Program-made: the position numbers and the translations under genes
Shown here: positions 16,027-25,501 of the stretch, piece after piece
How positions within the stretch are numbered: the first letter of the stretch is position 1
How the letters are laid out: each line of letters opens with the position of its first letter
Notes under the pieces: generated by a model
Database searches by the model: none
Told to the model about the DNA's origin: nothing
What the model saw: only the letters and a program-made list of their open reading frames with translations
Origin: Chryseobacterium phosphatilyticum
Lineage (GTDB): Bacteria; Bacteroidota; Bacteroidia; Flavobacteriales; Weeksellaceae
Length of the DNA stretch: 64,000 nt
NCBI RefSeq assembly: GCF_002899825.2
Contig: NZ_PPED02000003.1
Location: 266,263-330,262 of the forward strand
Reading direction: 5' to 3'

Positions 16027-17216
16027 TAGAAAATTAAAAGATTGATATCGTGATAAGTAAGTCCGAAACGGTCACAGATGATCTTTTTAGTATGTCTTCC
16101 TTTATACATATATAAACTCTGCTTCATTTCGTTTTTGCGGATCAGCATGTTTTCAAAACCGCCTTCTTCATCATAATTTAAAATATAGGAAAGGAAGAAA
16201 TTCGAAATAGCCTTGGTCGTTGTCCTTGGCATTCTTGAGGTAAGGTTGGGAAGTCCACAGTGGATTACGCCGTGTTTAATAACATAAGGATCTTCCATTG
16301 TGGTCAGTTCAGACGTTTCAATAACTTTACCGTTGTCTATGGTAATATCGATAATAACGCTTCCTTTTTTCATTTTCATCACCATATCTTCAGTGACGAT
16401 AGGGGTCATATTTAATCTGGGAAGAGCTCCTATCACAACGTCAGCACGTCTTAAACTTTTGCTGAGCTCTTTAGGATCAATAATTGAAGTTGGTACACGG
16501 CTGTCAACCATTGTATGAAGTCTTCTCAATTTTGACAATGAATTGTCAAAAACTTTTATACTGGCCCCCAGTCCTATGGCGGCTTTTGTAGCAAATTCAC
16601 CTACAATTCCTGCTCCCAGAATAACTACCTCTGCAGGTCTTACCCCGGTAATACCTCCCAGCATTAATCCATTGGATAAGGCTAAAAGCTCTGAAGCATA
16701 TAAAATAGAAACGGTTCCTGCAATTTCTCCAATAAGTCGTACCAAAGCCAATTGTTTGTATTCATCAACGATAAATTCAAAAGCGATGGCATTTATTTTT
16801 TTCTCTGCAAGTTTTAAGAAATATTCCTTATCTCTAAGGTTGATCTGAAGAGCAGAAACCAGATACGTGTTGGGCTTCATATAGTCAATTTCCTCTTCTG
16901 TAGGAGGGTTGACTTTCAGAATAAGATCCTGTCCGAAGGCTTCTTTGGGATCTTTGGTGATCTTTGCTCCAGATTCAGAATATTGTAAATCTGTAAAAAA
17001 AGAACCCTGACCGGCACCTGATTCTATGATAATTTCATGGCCGTGCTCTACCAGCACCTGTACTGCGTCAGGAGTAATGCAGGTTCTCCTTTCGTTAAGA
17101 CAGGTTTCTTTAGGTATTCCAATACTGAATTGTTTCCCTTTCTTTATCACCTCCAATTTTTCTTCTTTCGGCATCAATTCTTCTTCTGTGAAAGGAGTAA
17201 AAATGTTTGTACTCAT
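16026..17216 (-). CDS. ald: Alanine dehydrogenase
   Basis: 396 residues. It interconverts L-alanine and pyruvate plus ammonia with NAD in the cytoplasm. The N-terminal AlaDH/PNT domain begins with IGIPKETCLNERRTCITPDA, containing the conserved Arg and the K/R substrate pocket. The C-terminal NAD-binding domain has VVILGAGIVGEFATKAAIGLGA and GSVIIDITIDNGK. Other landmarks are VRLIGEIAGTVS and the late HCGLPNLTSRMPRT. The length is a little over the 370 residues common for the family because of an N-terminal extension of about 25 residues. Transhydrogenase alpha subunit is the main alternative, but no beta subunit is nearby. Confidence 0.88.
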   Translation of the reverse strand: MSTNIFTPFTEEELMPKEEKLEVIKKGKQFSIGIPKETCLNERRTCITPDAVQVLVEHGHEIIIESGAGQGSFFTDLQYSESGAKITKDPKEAFGQDLILKVNPPTEEEIDYMKPNTYLVSALQINLRDKEYFLKLAEKKINAIAFEFIVDEYKQLALVRLIGEIAGTVSILYASELLALSNGLMLGGITGVRPAEVVILGAGIVGEFATKAAIGLGASIKVFDNSLSKLRRLHTMVDSRVPTSIIDPKELSKSLRRADVVIGALPRLNMTPIVTEDMVMKMKKGSVIIDITIDNGKVIETSELTTMEDPYVIKHGVIHCGLPNLTSRMPRTTTKAISNFFLSYILNYDEEGGFENMLIRKNEMKQSLYMYKGRHTKKIICDRFGLTYHDINLLIF

Positions 17217-17279
17217 CCTTAAATTATGTCTTACAGATTGTTATTTTACGTTGAAATAATAAGCAAAGATACATAATAT

Positions 17280-17687
17280 TTAATCGAATGTGATGTCTCT
17301 GCTTTCGCCGGTGTTCACAATACTCATTGTGTGGTAGTTGAGGCCGTAAAGTTCTTCTTCATACACTTCAGGCCACTCAATGATACAAAGAAACGAATTG
17401 TCGAGATATTCTTCAATACCAATATCATAGACTTCTTCAATGTTTTTTAAGCGATACAAATCGAAATGATATACTTTTCCTTTTGAGGTGTTGTATTCAT
17501 TAACAATGGAATAAGTAGGGGAGTTCACTTCATCTTCACTCCCCAGATTTTTGAGTAAAAACTGAGTGAAAGTAGTTTTTCCGGCTCCCAGATTACCTTT
17601 TAATAAAAGGATGTTATGTTGTAATTCAGGAATGATAATGTCAACAACTTTCTGCCAGTCTTCTATGGTATGTATTGTAAATTGCAT
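17280..17687 (-). CDS. tsaE: tRNA threonylcarbamoyladenosine biosynthesis ATPase
   Basis: 135 residues, close to the family size. TsaE supports TsaB and TsaD in making t6A at position 37 of ANN-decoding tRNAs. The P-loop is LLLKGNLGAGKTTFTQFLLKNLG (about residues 28-50), followed by VNSPTYSIVNEY and the aspartate/leucine segment FDLYRLKNIEEVYDIGIEEYL, then CIIEWPE. All are diagnostic TsaE motifs. It starts 96 bases from dnaG, in the opposite direction, so the two share a divergent promoter region. Confidence 0.95.
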   Translation of the reverse strand: MQFTIHTIEDWQKVVDIIIPELQHNILLLKGNLGAGKTTFTQFLLKNLGSEDEVNSPTYSIVNEYNTSKGKVYHFDLYRLKNIEEVYDIGIEEYLDNSFLCIIEWPEVYEEELYGLNYHTMSIVNTGESRDITFD

Positions 17688-17749
17688 AGGCTAATTTGTT
17701 TGCAAAAATACTCATAAAACATATCAAACATATAACTGGACTTATATAT

Positions 17750-17779
17750 TTGATGTGTTTTTTTTAATGTGTATTTTTG
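17750..17779 (+). promoter_or_regulatory. dnaG promoter, predicted leaderless start
   Basis: TTG at 17750-17752, 19 bases, then TATTTTTG at 17772-17779: a full match to the Bacteroidetes promoter consensus. The dnaG ATG follows after only 4 bases (CAAC), so transcription should begin at or next to the start codon. The same TTTGCAACATG junction occurs before the first ilv leader peptide. Confidence 0.75.
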
Positions 17780-17783
17780 CAAC

Positions 17784-19769
17784 ATGATTTCTAAGCAGAC
17801 CATAGATAAGATATTCTCAACAATCAGGGTAGAAGAGATTGTGGGTGAATATGTGCAGTTGAAGAGAGCAGGGTCTAACTTTAAAGGACTCAGCCCTTTT
17901 CATGAAGAAAAGTCTCCAAGTTTTGTTGTTTCTCCAAGCAAGCAGATTTGGAAAGATTTCTCTACCGGGAAAGGAGGTACTGCCATTTCCTTCCTGATGG
18001 AAATTGAGAATTTTACCTATCCTGAGGCCCTTCGTCATGCTGCCAAAAAATATGGAATTGAAATTGAAGAAGATCAGCGTGAGATTTCTGAAGAAGCAAA
18101 AAATGCACAGACGGAGAAAGATCTGTTGTATAAAATTCACGAAATTGCCAATGACTACTTTCAGGAAATTCTTTGGGATGCAGAAGATGGAAGAAGTATA
18201 GGGCTGTCTTATTTTAAAGAAAGAGAGCTTAAAGATGATATCATCAAAAAATTCCAGTTGGGATATTCTCCGGAGAAGAAAAATGCTTTTACGGCGTATG
18301 CGATGGAAAAAGGATATAGTAAAGAGATTCTTGAAAAATCCGGACTTTCCATTTTCCCGGAAAATACTCCCGCAGGCGTTGACCGTTTTCGTGAAAGAGT
18401 TATTTTTCCAATCCATAGTTTTTCCGGAAGGGTTTTAGGTTTTGGTGCCAGAATTCTTAAGAGTAACGTCAAAACGGCCAAATATCTCAACTCACCGGAA
18501 ACTGAGATTTACCATAAATCAAATGTCCTTTATGGGTTAAACCAGAGTAAGCAGTCTATTTCAAGGAAAAATGCATGCCTTTTGGTGGAAGGATACATGG
18601 ATGTGATTTCGCTTCATATGTCCGGTATTGAGAATGTCGTAGCAAGTTCAGGAACCTCTCTGACCACAGAGCAGATAAAGCTTATCAAAAGGCTTACGGA
18701 AAACGTAACGATTCTTTTCGATGGGGATAACGCAGGGATCAAAGCAAGCTTCCGAAGTATTGACATGTTGCTTACAGAGGGAATGAATATTCGTGTTCTG
18801 CTTTTCCCTGATGGGGATGACCCGGATTCCTTTGCCAGAAAACATCCTCAGGAGTATGTTGAGAAATACATCGAAAATGAAGCGATGGATTTCATTGATT
18901 TTAAGGCCGAAATCCTGCTGAGAGATATCGGAAATGATCCTATTAAAAAGGCGGAAGCCATTCGTGATATCGTAAAATCTGTTTCCTTTGTACAGAACGC
19001 CCTGAAAAGGGAAGTTTATCTGAAGGAAGTTTCCAATAAATTCGGACTTTCCGAACAGAGTCTTTTCAATGAACTGGATGTTCAAAAGCAGATTACTCAG
19101 AATCAGACGCATCATGTCCAGCAGCAGCAAAAAGAAAAGGAAGCTCCGAAAATGGAGATGGTTCCTCTGGATCAGGAAAAAGAAGATCCGTTCTTATTTG
19201 AAGTGCTGTTTATGGAGAATAAACTTGTTGAGCATATGCTGGCGTTTGGAGATATTGTTCTGAAGCGAAGTACAGAAAATAATGAAGAATATCAGATTAC
19301 GGTTATTGAAGAAATTCTTCATCATTTTGAAGAAGAACAGTATACATTTTTAGTGAAAGGGAATGAGATCATTATCAATCAGGTAAGGGAAGGTATTCAG
19401 AAGGAAGAGCTGAGGAGTGGAAACTTTTTTGTATCTTTTATGGATGAAGAAATTACTACAAAGGTTGTGGATGCACTGATTCCGTTGGATGAACTTGAAA
19501 ACTGGGCTTCCAGAAATATTTATCCTCCCAATTACGGAGATAAAGTAGCGGACCAGATTAAAGGAGATGTTTTACTTCATAAATACAGGTATATTGATTA
19601 TCTGATCAAAGAAACAGCAAAAGAACTTGATCAACATAGCAATACTGACGAAGGAAAGTATTATGAGCTGATTAAAAAGATTACTTTATTAAAACAGGCT
19701 TCCATCCGATTAAGTAATATCATCGAATATTCTCCTATTAAAGGAATTTATGTGGACAGGAAAAGATAG
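17784..19769 (+). CDS. dnaG: DNA primase lacking zinc-finger cysteines
   Basis: 661 residues from the ATG at 17784; the ORF opens five codons earlier, inside the promoter. DnaG makes RNA primers at the replication fork. The N-terminal CHC2-type domain keeps the fold motifs but reads FKGLSPFHEEKSPSFVVSPS and WKDFSTGKGG. The three usual Cys ligands are Ser, Asp and Thr, and only His remains. The TOPRIM catalytic core is intact (LLVEGYMDVISLH, ILFDGDNAGIKA, LFPDGDDPDSF). The C-terminal 200 residues correspond to the helicase-binding domain. clpP follows 109 bases later. Confidence 0.96.
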   Translation: MISKQTIDKIFSTIRVEEIVGEYVQLKRAGSNFKGLSPFHEEKSPSFVVSPSKQIWKDFSTGKGGTAISFLMEIENFTYPEALRHAAKKYGIEIEEDQREISEEAKNAQTEKDLLYKIHEIANDYFQEILWDAEDGRSIGLSYFKERELKDDIIKKFQLGYSPEKKNAFTAYAMEKGYSKEILEKSGLSIFPENTPAGVDRFRERVIFPIHSFSGRVLGFGARILKSNVKTAKYLNSPETEIYHKSNVLYGLNQSKQSISRKNACLLVEGYMDVISLHMSGIENVVASSGTSLTTEQIKLIKRLTENVTILFDGDNAGIKASFRSIDMLLTEGMNIRVLLFPDGDDPDSFARKHPQEYVEKYIENEAMDFIDFKAEILLRDIGNDPIKKAEAIRDIVKSVSFVQNALKREVYLKEVSNKFGLSEQSLFNELDVQKQITQNQTHHVQQQQKEKEAPKMEMVPLDQEKEDPFLFEVLFMENKLVEHMLAFGDIVLKRSTENNEEYQITVIEEILHHFEEEQYTFLVKGNEIIINQVREGIQKEELRSGNFFVSFMDEEITTKVVDALIPLDELENWASRNIYPPNYGDKVADQIKGDVLLHKYRYIDYLIKETAKELDQHSNTDEGKYYELIKKITLLKQASIRLSNIIEYSPIKGIYVDRKR

Positions 19770-19878
19770 TATCAATACAATTTTGAGAATACTGTGACAA
19801 AAAGTCCTATAAAATTTTAGGAATAAATATTGTAATTTAAACCTTGAAAATATTGTTAAAATAATACATAATAGAAAT

Positions 19879-20565
19879 ATGGACATTAAAAAGGACTTCA
19901 GAGATTTCTCTGTAAAACATTTAGGAAACAACGGTTTGGTTACCGATCAGTATATGGGAATGTATGGCCCAACGAATCTTACCCCGTACATTATGGAAGA
20001 GAGAAGATTAAACGTTGCTCAGATGGACGTATTCTCCCGTTTGATGATGGACAGGATTATCTTCCTGGGCACAGGTATTGATGATCAGGTAGCTAATATC
20101 GTTACGGCACAGCTTTTATTCTTAGAAAGTGCAGATCCTTCTAAAGATATCCAGATTTATATCAATTCTCCGGGTGGTAGTGTATATGCAGGTCTTGGAA
20201 TTTATGACACAATGCAGATCATTAAGCCGGATGTTGCGACAATCTGTACAGGTATGGCTGCTTCCATGGGAGCTGTTCTATTGGTTGCAGGTGAAAAAGG
20301 AAAACGTTCAGCGCTTAAACACTCCAGAGTAATGATTCACCAACCTTCAGGAGGTGCACAAGGTGTTGCTTCTGATATGGAAATCAACTTAAGAGAGATG
20401 TTGAAATTAAAGCAGGAGCTGTATGAAATTATTGGTCACCATTCAGGACAAACATATGAGTGGGTTGAAAAATCTTCTGACAGAGATTACTGGATGACCT
20501 CTGAAGAAGCTAAAGGCTACGGAATGGTAGACGAGGTTTTACAAAGATCTACAGAGAAAAAATAA
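19879..20565 (+). CDS. clpP: ATP-dependent Clp protease proteolytic subunit
   Basis: 228 residues. ClpP forms a tetradecameric serine protease chamber fed by ClpX or similar ATPases. The catalytic Ser is in GMAASMGAVLL, the His in RVMIHQPSGG, and the Asp in SDRDYWMTSEEAKGYGMVDE. The oxyanion-hole Gly-Gly is in INSPGGSVYAGLGIYD. An N-terminal extension of about 25 residues precedes the axial loop region and may be a propeptide. It is followed by a strong terminator, so the unit ends here. Confidence 0.97.
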   Translation: MDIKKDFRDFSVKHLGNNGLVTDQYMGMYGPTNLTPYIMEERRLNVAQMDVFSRLMMDRIIFLGTGIDDQVANIVTAQLLFLESADPSKDIQIYINSPGGSVYAGLGIYDTMQIIKPDVATICTGMAASMGAVLLVAGEKGKRSALKHSRVMIHQPSGGAQGVASDMEINLREMLKLKQELYEIIGHHSGQTYEWVEKSSDRDYWMTSEEAKGYGMVDEVLQRSTEKK

Positions 20566-20579
20566 TTGATGGTCACATC

Positions 20580-20616
20580 AACAAAAAAACGCACCAACCC
20601 GGTGCGTTTTTTTGTT
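20580..20616. terminator. Terminator after clpP
   Basis: Perfect 16-base arms (AACAAAAAAACGCACC / GGTGCGTTTTTTTGTT) with a 5-base loop. The T- and A-tracts make it work in both directions; it lies between clpP and a convergent gene. Confidence 0.9.
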
Positions 20617-20703
20617 GAATAATATTTCCTACCCTTATTAATTATTCTTATCCTATTATTACATTCATCAAATTGGAGATGTGATGATTGACGGGGTAGT
20701 TAT

Positions 20704-21816
20704 TTATTTCTTCACAATTTTATGTGTCGTCGAGCCACTCTTCGCCTTGATCTCAACAAAATAAACCCCTGAATTTAAAGACTGGAGATTAATCCTTGTG
20801 ACATGAGAAGTTATTGTCTTTTGTCCGGTAACAGAATAAATATTTATTTCTTTGATATTCTCAGTAGTTTCAATATGAATAAAATCACTTACCGGATTGG
20901 GATGAATACTGAATACTTTTTGAGTTGAAGTAGTTGTTCCAAGTGTCAAATTGGTAGCTTCCGTAGGAATAGATGGTCTTCTTTCTCCAAAGCTTACACC
21001 GAGCCATTCATTATTTTCTAATTGAATCTGTGAAAGATCAGCTTTTTTTTGCCAGCTGGAGAGATCTTTTCCTTTATACAATTTCCAGCTGTTGGATCCG
21101 GAAGTATATCCCGTAAGATTATTCAGCGTGATTGAAGAAATCTGATTATTTCCTGAAGCAACATTAAAATAAGATGCCTGATTTTGGATCAATTGTAGCG
21201 CCTGTTCAGCCGATATAGTACCGTCGTATTGAATTCCAAAAACGAAGGAGTCTGTAGTATTAGTCTGATCGGTCCCAAAATCAATGACCACAAGACTTTT
21301 ATTGTTTCCGGTTCCAATCCAGTTAGTAATCTGTGATGGTTGGTACCATTGTGAGCTATAGGCAGCAACAGGAGTTGATGGCGGAGTATTGATACTGATG
21401 TCATCGGTACCATAGGTAAGACCATACCATTTTCCGTCCTCCAGAGAAGTATATCCTACACCATTATTCCATGTCATATTTCCGGCATTGGACCCGGACC
21501 AGCTTATCCAGTAGTCATCGGTGCCTGGAGTATGATGGTTATAGGTAAAGCTGTAAAGAAATCCGGTGGCAATGTCGATGCTCATTTTAGGTTCTGCCGC
21601 AACAATGTCATTCATCATATCTTCTACCGTCAAATCATTCGAATCAAAACGATAGCCCCATGCATAAGATTTTGGAGTATTGTTGTCATTGAAATCTGCA
21701 ATGAAATAAGCTTTTTTCGAACCTGTTCCTATCCAAAACCTGATGTCATTTTCAGTAAATTGAGCCCATAAAAACTGCATACAAAGCAGTAAGAAAAAAA
21801 GATAGATTTTTCTCAT
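20704..21816 (-). CDS. T9SS-exported protein with two tandem domains under a cobalamin riboswitch
   Basis: 370 residues. Residues 1-18 are a signal peptide. Two homologous domains follow (about 22-145 and 160-275). Each opens with W-I-G-T-G-x-x-K-x-x-x-x-x-D-F and continues with a W/V-G-Y/Q-x-D block, an alpha-helical acidic segment (TVEDMMNDIVAAEPK in the first), and a closing W-x-G-x-x-Y/F-G. The C-terminal 75 residues form a type A sorting domain (HPNPVSDFIHIETTENIKE to VEIKAKSGSTTHKIVKK), so the protein should cross the outer membrane by the type IX system. The riboswitch upstream suggests a role in vitamin B12 acquisition, perhaps surface binding. I cannot name the domain family. Confidence 0.85.
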   Translation of the reverse strand: MRKIYLFFLLLCMQFLWAQFTENDIRFWIGTGSKKAYFIADFNDNNTPKSYAWGYRFDSNDLTVEDMMNDIVAAEPKMSIDIATGFLYSFTYNHHTPGTDDYWISWSGSNAGNMTWNNGVGYTSLEDGKWYGLTYGTDDISINTPPSTPVAAYSSQWYQPSQITNWIGTGNNKSLVVIDFGTDQTNTTDSFVFGIQYDGTISAEQALQLIQNQASYFNVASGNNQISSITLNNLTGYTSGSNSWKLYKGKDLSSWQKKADLSQIQLENNEWLGVSFGERRPSIPTEATNLTLGTTTSTQKVFSIHPNPVSDFIHIETTENIKEINIYSVTGQKTITSHVTRINLQSLNSGVYFVEIKAKSGSTTHKIVKK

Positions 21817-21892
21817 AATATTATTAAATTAAAGTTTTATTCCCGAAACTTATACCAGAAAAGCATTATGCTATATCCTGAAATTAAATGTG

Positions 21893-22055
21893 TGTTGAAG
21901 GCAGGTCTCCTGGCTCACTTTCTATAGCTGCCTTCCCGGATTGTCATTCCAGTGGCATAAAAAACTATAGAAGAAATAGCTTACAGTTGCGGGTACAGCT
22001 CAAGAATTGAATAATATCTTCACTTGATTCCCTATTAATGAACGATGGTTCAACC
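21893..22055 (-). promoter_or_regulatory. Cobalamin riboswitch
   Basis: Read on the minus strand, this holds the AdoCbl-riboswitch core: GGGAATCAAGTGAA, then GTACCCGCAACTGTAAG, GCCACTG, GGGAAGGC, and near the end AGCCAGGAGACCTGCC. P1 can form from GTTGAA (complement of 22049-22054) and TTCAAC (complement of 21894-21899). It is oriented toward the T9SS protein gene, whose start is about 77 bases downstream. Only a weak hairpin (AGCATAATGCT) follows, so control is more likely at translation than by termination. Confidence 0.93.
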
Positions 22056-22066
22056 TAAAAACGCTG

Positions 22067-22074
22067 CAAATATA
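22067..22074 (-). promoter_or_regulatory. -7 box of the riboswitch transcript
   Basis: TATATTTG on the minus strand matches TAnnTTTG and lies 12 bases before the first P1 base of the riboswitch. No good TTG was found at the expected upstream distance. The remaining 22075-22299 holds nothing I recognise. A TATTTTCG box at 22300-22307 (plus strand) may serve the next gene. Confidence 0.6.
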
Positions 22075-22323
22075 TCATATAAATCCCGGAACTGTTTTGT
22101 GAATTATTTTATGTTTTCCTCTTTTTATACCACTTTAGGAATAGATGCAGAGTTGATTGATTAGTCTTATATTGCGAAATATAGATTGATTAATGATGGT
22201 AACTTTGACTTTTTATTGTTTATCTAGAATTCATTTTTGGATATTATATTGTTAAAATATAATTATCATTGTATTCAAGATCAGTTTATAATCAATTTAT
22301 ATTTTCGCGCCATAAAAAGTAAT

Positions 22324-23589
22324 ATGAAAAAACTATTTGTATCAGCATTGATAGTAACGGTAGCGATATCGTGTAGTAAAGATGATGATAACTCAAATAA
22401 CCAGGATATTAATTATTCAAAACTTCCTCAGGAATTTGCATTTTCCACGATGGCTACAATCAATGGAGTAGACGTGATCAACGGTGGATTTGGCTCAGGA
22501 GCAGCGGCTCATCCTTCCAGAAAAGGAGAGTTCTATGTGATTACTGATAGAGGACCCAATACAGATTATTTAAACGGAAAAAAATTTCTGACCCCCAATT
22601 TTACCCCAACCATCATGCATTTTAAGATTAATGCGGAAGGAAAGGTTGAAGTGATCAAGTATATCAAGCTTAAAAACCCATCCGGACAACCGATCACAGG
22701 ACTTCCAAACCCTGCAGGAATGGGAAGTACGGGTGAAGTACCTTATGACGCATCAGGAAATGTTTTAGGAACCGATAAATACGGTTTGGACAGTGAAAGT
22801 ATCGTTGCTGCTCCGGATGGTACGTTCTGGGTTTCCGATGAATATGGTCCCCACATCGTACATTATAGTGCAGAAGGAGTAGAAATGGAAAGAATAAGTC
22901 CGGTTGGTGTTAATACAGGTACAAGAAAACTTCCTGCAGTATTGGCTAAAAGAAGAGCAAATAGAGGAATGGAAGGACTTTGTCTTACTCCGGATGGAAG
23001 AACATTAGTAGGGACAATCCAGTCTATGATGTATGTTCCGACTAAGGCAGCTGCAAAAAATACAACTTTAACACGAATTGTAACTTTTGATATTATGACA
23101 GGCCAAACCAAACAGTTTTTATATAAACAGGATGGAGGTGCTTCTGATTCTGTTTGTGATATCACTGCATTAAGTAATACTGAATTCTTAGTGATTGAGA
23201 GAGACGGAAACTTCGGATCACAAGGAGGAATCAAAAAAGTATACAGAATCAACATAAGCGGGGCGACAGAGGTTACCGGATCTGACATGAATGCAGTCGA
23301 TGGAATGAAAGTCAATGGTAAGGCTCTGGAAGAGTGTACCTGGGATGAATTAGGCACAGCAGGAATAAAGGCAGTTTCTAAAACTTTAGCCGTAGATCTT
23401 GTCGCGAAACTGGGTTATGAACATGATAAGTTTGAGGGAATTGTTTATTTAGGGAATAATAAACTGGCTGTTTTCAATGATGATGACTTTGGAGTGGTAG
23501 ATGACGGAAATGGAAACCCAAAAGCGAAAATTTTACCTAAAACAGGTAAAGTAGATAAAGGAACTATGTACGTAGTCGATATTCAGTAA
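22324..23589 (+). CDS. Phytase/esterase-like lipoprotein
   Basis: 421 residues from the ATG at 22324, where MKKLFVSALIVTVAISCSKD is a lipoprotein signal with Cys as the lipidated residue and a Lys-Asp-Asp-Asp tether that favours the cell surface. An upstream in-frame ATG would bury the signal. The mature protein has the features of the esterase-like activity of phytase family, a beta-propeller: FYVITDRGPNTDYLNGK, LDSESIVAAPDGTFWVSDEYGPHIV, and NRGMEGLCLTPDGRTLVGTIQS. Substrate is unknown, possibly a phosphate ester. A strong terminator follows at once. Confidence 0.88.
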   Translation: MKKLFVSALIVTVAISCSKDDDNSNNQDINYSKLPQEFAFSTMATINGVDVINGGFGSGAAAHPSRKGEFYVITDRGPNTDYLNGKKFLTPNFTPTIMHFKINAEGKVEVIKYIKLKNPSGQPITGLPNPAGMGSTGEVPYDASGNVLGTDKYGLDSESIVAAPDGTFWVSDEYGPHIVHYSAEGVEMERISPVGVNTGTRKLPAVLAKRRANRGMEGLCLTPDGRTLVGTIQSMMYVPTKAAAKNTTLTRIVTFDIMTGQTKQFLYKQDGGASDSVCDITALSNTEFLVIERDGNFGSQGGIKKVYRINISGATEVTGSDMNAVDGMKVNGKALEECTWDELGTAGIKAVSKTLAVDLVAKLGYEHDKFEGIVYLGNNKLAVFNDDDFGVVDDGNGNPKAKILPKTGKVDKGTMYVVDIQ

Positions 23590-23606
23590 TTAGATTTTTT
23601 TAAAGA

Positions 23607-23635
23607 AAACGGCGGAATCGAAGATTCCGCCGTTT
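23607..23635. terminator. Bidirectional terminator
   Basis: Perfect 13-base arms (AAACGGCGGAATC / GATTCCGCCGTTT) with loop GAA and a T-run. It separates the phytase-like gene from the convergent RCC1-repeat gene. Confidence 0.92.
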
Positions 23636-23677
23636 TTTATTGAATGCATCTTTTGCCTTAGAAGTTTTTCTCGATGC

Positions 23678-25060
23678 CTATCTTTTGATTACTTTTACCG
23701 TTTTTACAATATCGTTAACGGAATTTATTTTAACCAGATATGTTCCAGGTGGTAATGAAGAAACGTCAACTGTTCCTTTATTATCGTTGATTACTTTAGT
23801 AAGTACTCGCTGTCCCGCCATATTGTAAACCGTAACCGTTAAGACTTTTTGGTCAAATGAAATATGAAGGTCATCATGTACTGGATTTGGATGAATTTTT
23901 AAATTACCGAATACTGTTGGAATCTCATCAACAGCTAAGTTGACTGTAGGGCAAGCCAGAGAAATAAGAGTACTTCTATTGGTCGTAGTACCATCTCCTA
24001 CTTGTCCACTACCATTGCTTCCACATAGCCAAGATGTTCCATCTGTTTTTATAACGAAAGTATGTTTCGAACCGGATGATATATCTAGCCAATTAGTTTC
24101 CGTTCCATTTTGTGTTGGTACAAGAACGCTCGTATACATTGTACCATTACCTAATTGACCGAAACCATTTTCACCCCATGCCCATAATGTTTTATCAGTT
24201 TTTATGGCAAAAACAGAACGGCCACCAGCTGATATGGCTTGCCAATTGTTTCCTGTTCCAATTTGTATTGGAGCATGCTGGTCGGCAAGTGTTCCATCTC
24301 CGAGTTGTCCATAGGAGTTGGTTCCCCATGTCCATAGGGTTCCATTTTCTTTTATGGCTACAGAATAATAATTGCCGGCATCAATGCTTTTCCAATTAGT
24401 AGCTGTTCCTATCTGTATCGGGATGGTTTTGGTTGTTGTTGACCCATTGCCTACTTGCCCAGACCCATTGCTTCCCCATGCCCATAGTGTTCCATCTGTT
24501 TTGATTGCCAGTGTATGACTATATCCAACACTGATGCTCTTCCAATTCGTTGCAGTGCCAATTTGTGTTGGTGTATTTCTCTGGATTGTTGTACCATCTC
24601 CCAGTGTCCCATCATAATTACTTCCCCACGCCCACAGTGTTCCATCTGTTTTGATTGCAAATGAAGTACTATTTCCGGTGCTTATGCTTTTCCAGTTCGT
24701 TGATGTCCCTATCTGTGTTGGAGCTAGCTTGGAAATGGTGGTTCCATCCCCCAATTGCCCGGAAGAATTAAATCCCCACATCCAAAGGCTTCCATCTGTT
24801 TTGATTGCTGCTGAATAGCTGGAGCCTGCACAGATGGTTTTCCAATCACTGGCCGTTCCTACTTGAACTGGAATCGATCTGCTTGTTGTAGTTCCATCCC
24901 CCAATGTCCCAAGACTATTGAATCCCCATGCCCATAATGTTCCATCACTTTTTATTGCCAATGAATAGTCATTCCCAGCACTGATTTCCTTAAAACATTG
25001 TCCATAAGAGAAACTATTTATTATCATGAAGATAAATAGAAAGTATAATTGTTTTTTCAT
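23678..25060 (-). CDS. RCC1-repeat protein with T9SS sorting domain
   Basis: 460 residues with an N-terminal signal peptide (about 1-20). Seven RCC1-type repeats of about 48 residues follow, each with D-G-T-L-W-A-W-G, G-x-L-G-D-G-T and an I-G-T-x-x-x-W-K-x-I-S-x-G signature; together they should fold as a seven-bladed propeller. The C-terminal 75 residues are a type A sorting domain ([26 protein letters not shown], ending VKVIKR). The protein is therefore predicted to be secreted or surface-attached through the type IX system. Partner or substrate is unknown. The repeats are also highly similar at DNA level. Confidence 0.92.
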   Translation of the reverse strand: MKKQLYFLFIFMIINSFSYGQCFKEISAGNDYSLAIKSDGTLWAWGFNSLGTLGDGTTTSRSIPVQVGTASDWKTICAGSSYSAAIKTDGSLWMWGFNSSGQLGDGTTISKLAPTQIGTSTNWKSISTGNSTSFAIKTDGTLWAWGSNYDGTLGDGTTIQRNTPTQIGTATNWKSISVGYSHTLAIKTDGTLWAWGSNGSGQVGNGSTTTKTIPIQIGTATNWKSIDAGNYYSVAIKENGTLWTWGTNSYGQLGDGTLADQHAPIQIGTGNNWQAISAGGRSVFAIKTDKTLWAWGENGFGQLGNGTMYTSVLVPTQNGTETNWLDISSGSKHTFVIKTDGTSWLCGSNGSGQVGDGTTTNRSTLISLACPTVNLAVDEIPTVFGNLKIHPNPVHDDLHISFDQKVLTVTVYNMAGQRVLTKVINDNKGTVDVSSLPPGTYLVKINSVNDIVKTVKVIKR

Positions 25061-25501
25061 ATATAAGTTTTATAATATTTTCCTACTCGTTTAGCTTTTC
25101 GGTTTCGCTTCGTTTGAATGGTTGCTGAACTCCATACAATGAAAATGTTTCAAAATCAAATTAATTCATACAAAAAATCAGTGTTTAATATATGAAGTTA
25201 ATGATATGTATTTTTGACAATCAAGTATTGCTGATCAATCATAAAATCTCAAACTTTCTTAGTACCATGAAGGTTATTGTTGGGGATTTTAAGAAACAAT
25301 CGTACAAGTTGTATTATTGAAATATTGTCTAAGACTTGAAAAAATGAAGACTTATTTAAATTGTTTGAAACAATTGATATTGATGAAGTAATAAAATGAA
25401 ATAGGGTGTAGTTTCTTGATTTTCATGGTTAGTTGGTTTTCAAAATTAGTTTTTATGGTAAAAACAATGGCATCATTAACTATGATTTATGTTTTCAACT
25501 G
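25061..25501. other. Long presumed 5' leader of the RCC1-repeat gene
   Basis: About 440 bases between the predicted promoter at 25502-25531 (minus) and the RCC1-repeat ATG. I saw no riboswitch signature, no terminator, and only very short ORFs, for example a 24-codon one starting MKIKKLHPISFYYF. Nothing in it can be assigned. Confidence 0.4.

Noticed and set aside
21850..21880. AGCATTATGCT palindrome as riboswitch terminator
   Set aside because: Stem is only five base pairs and lacks a strong T-run, so termination is unlikely.
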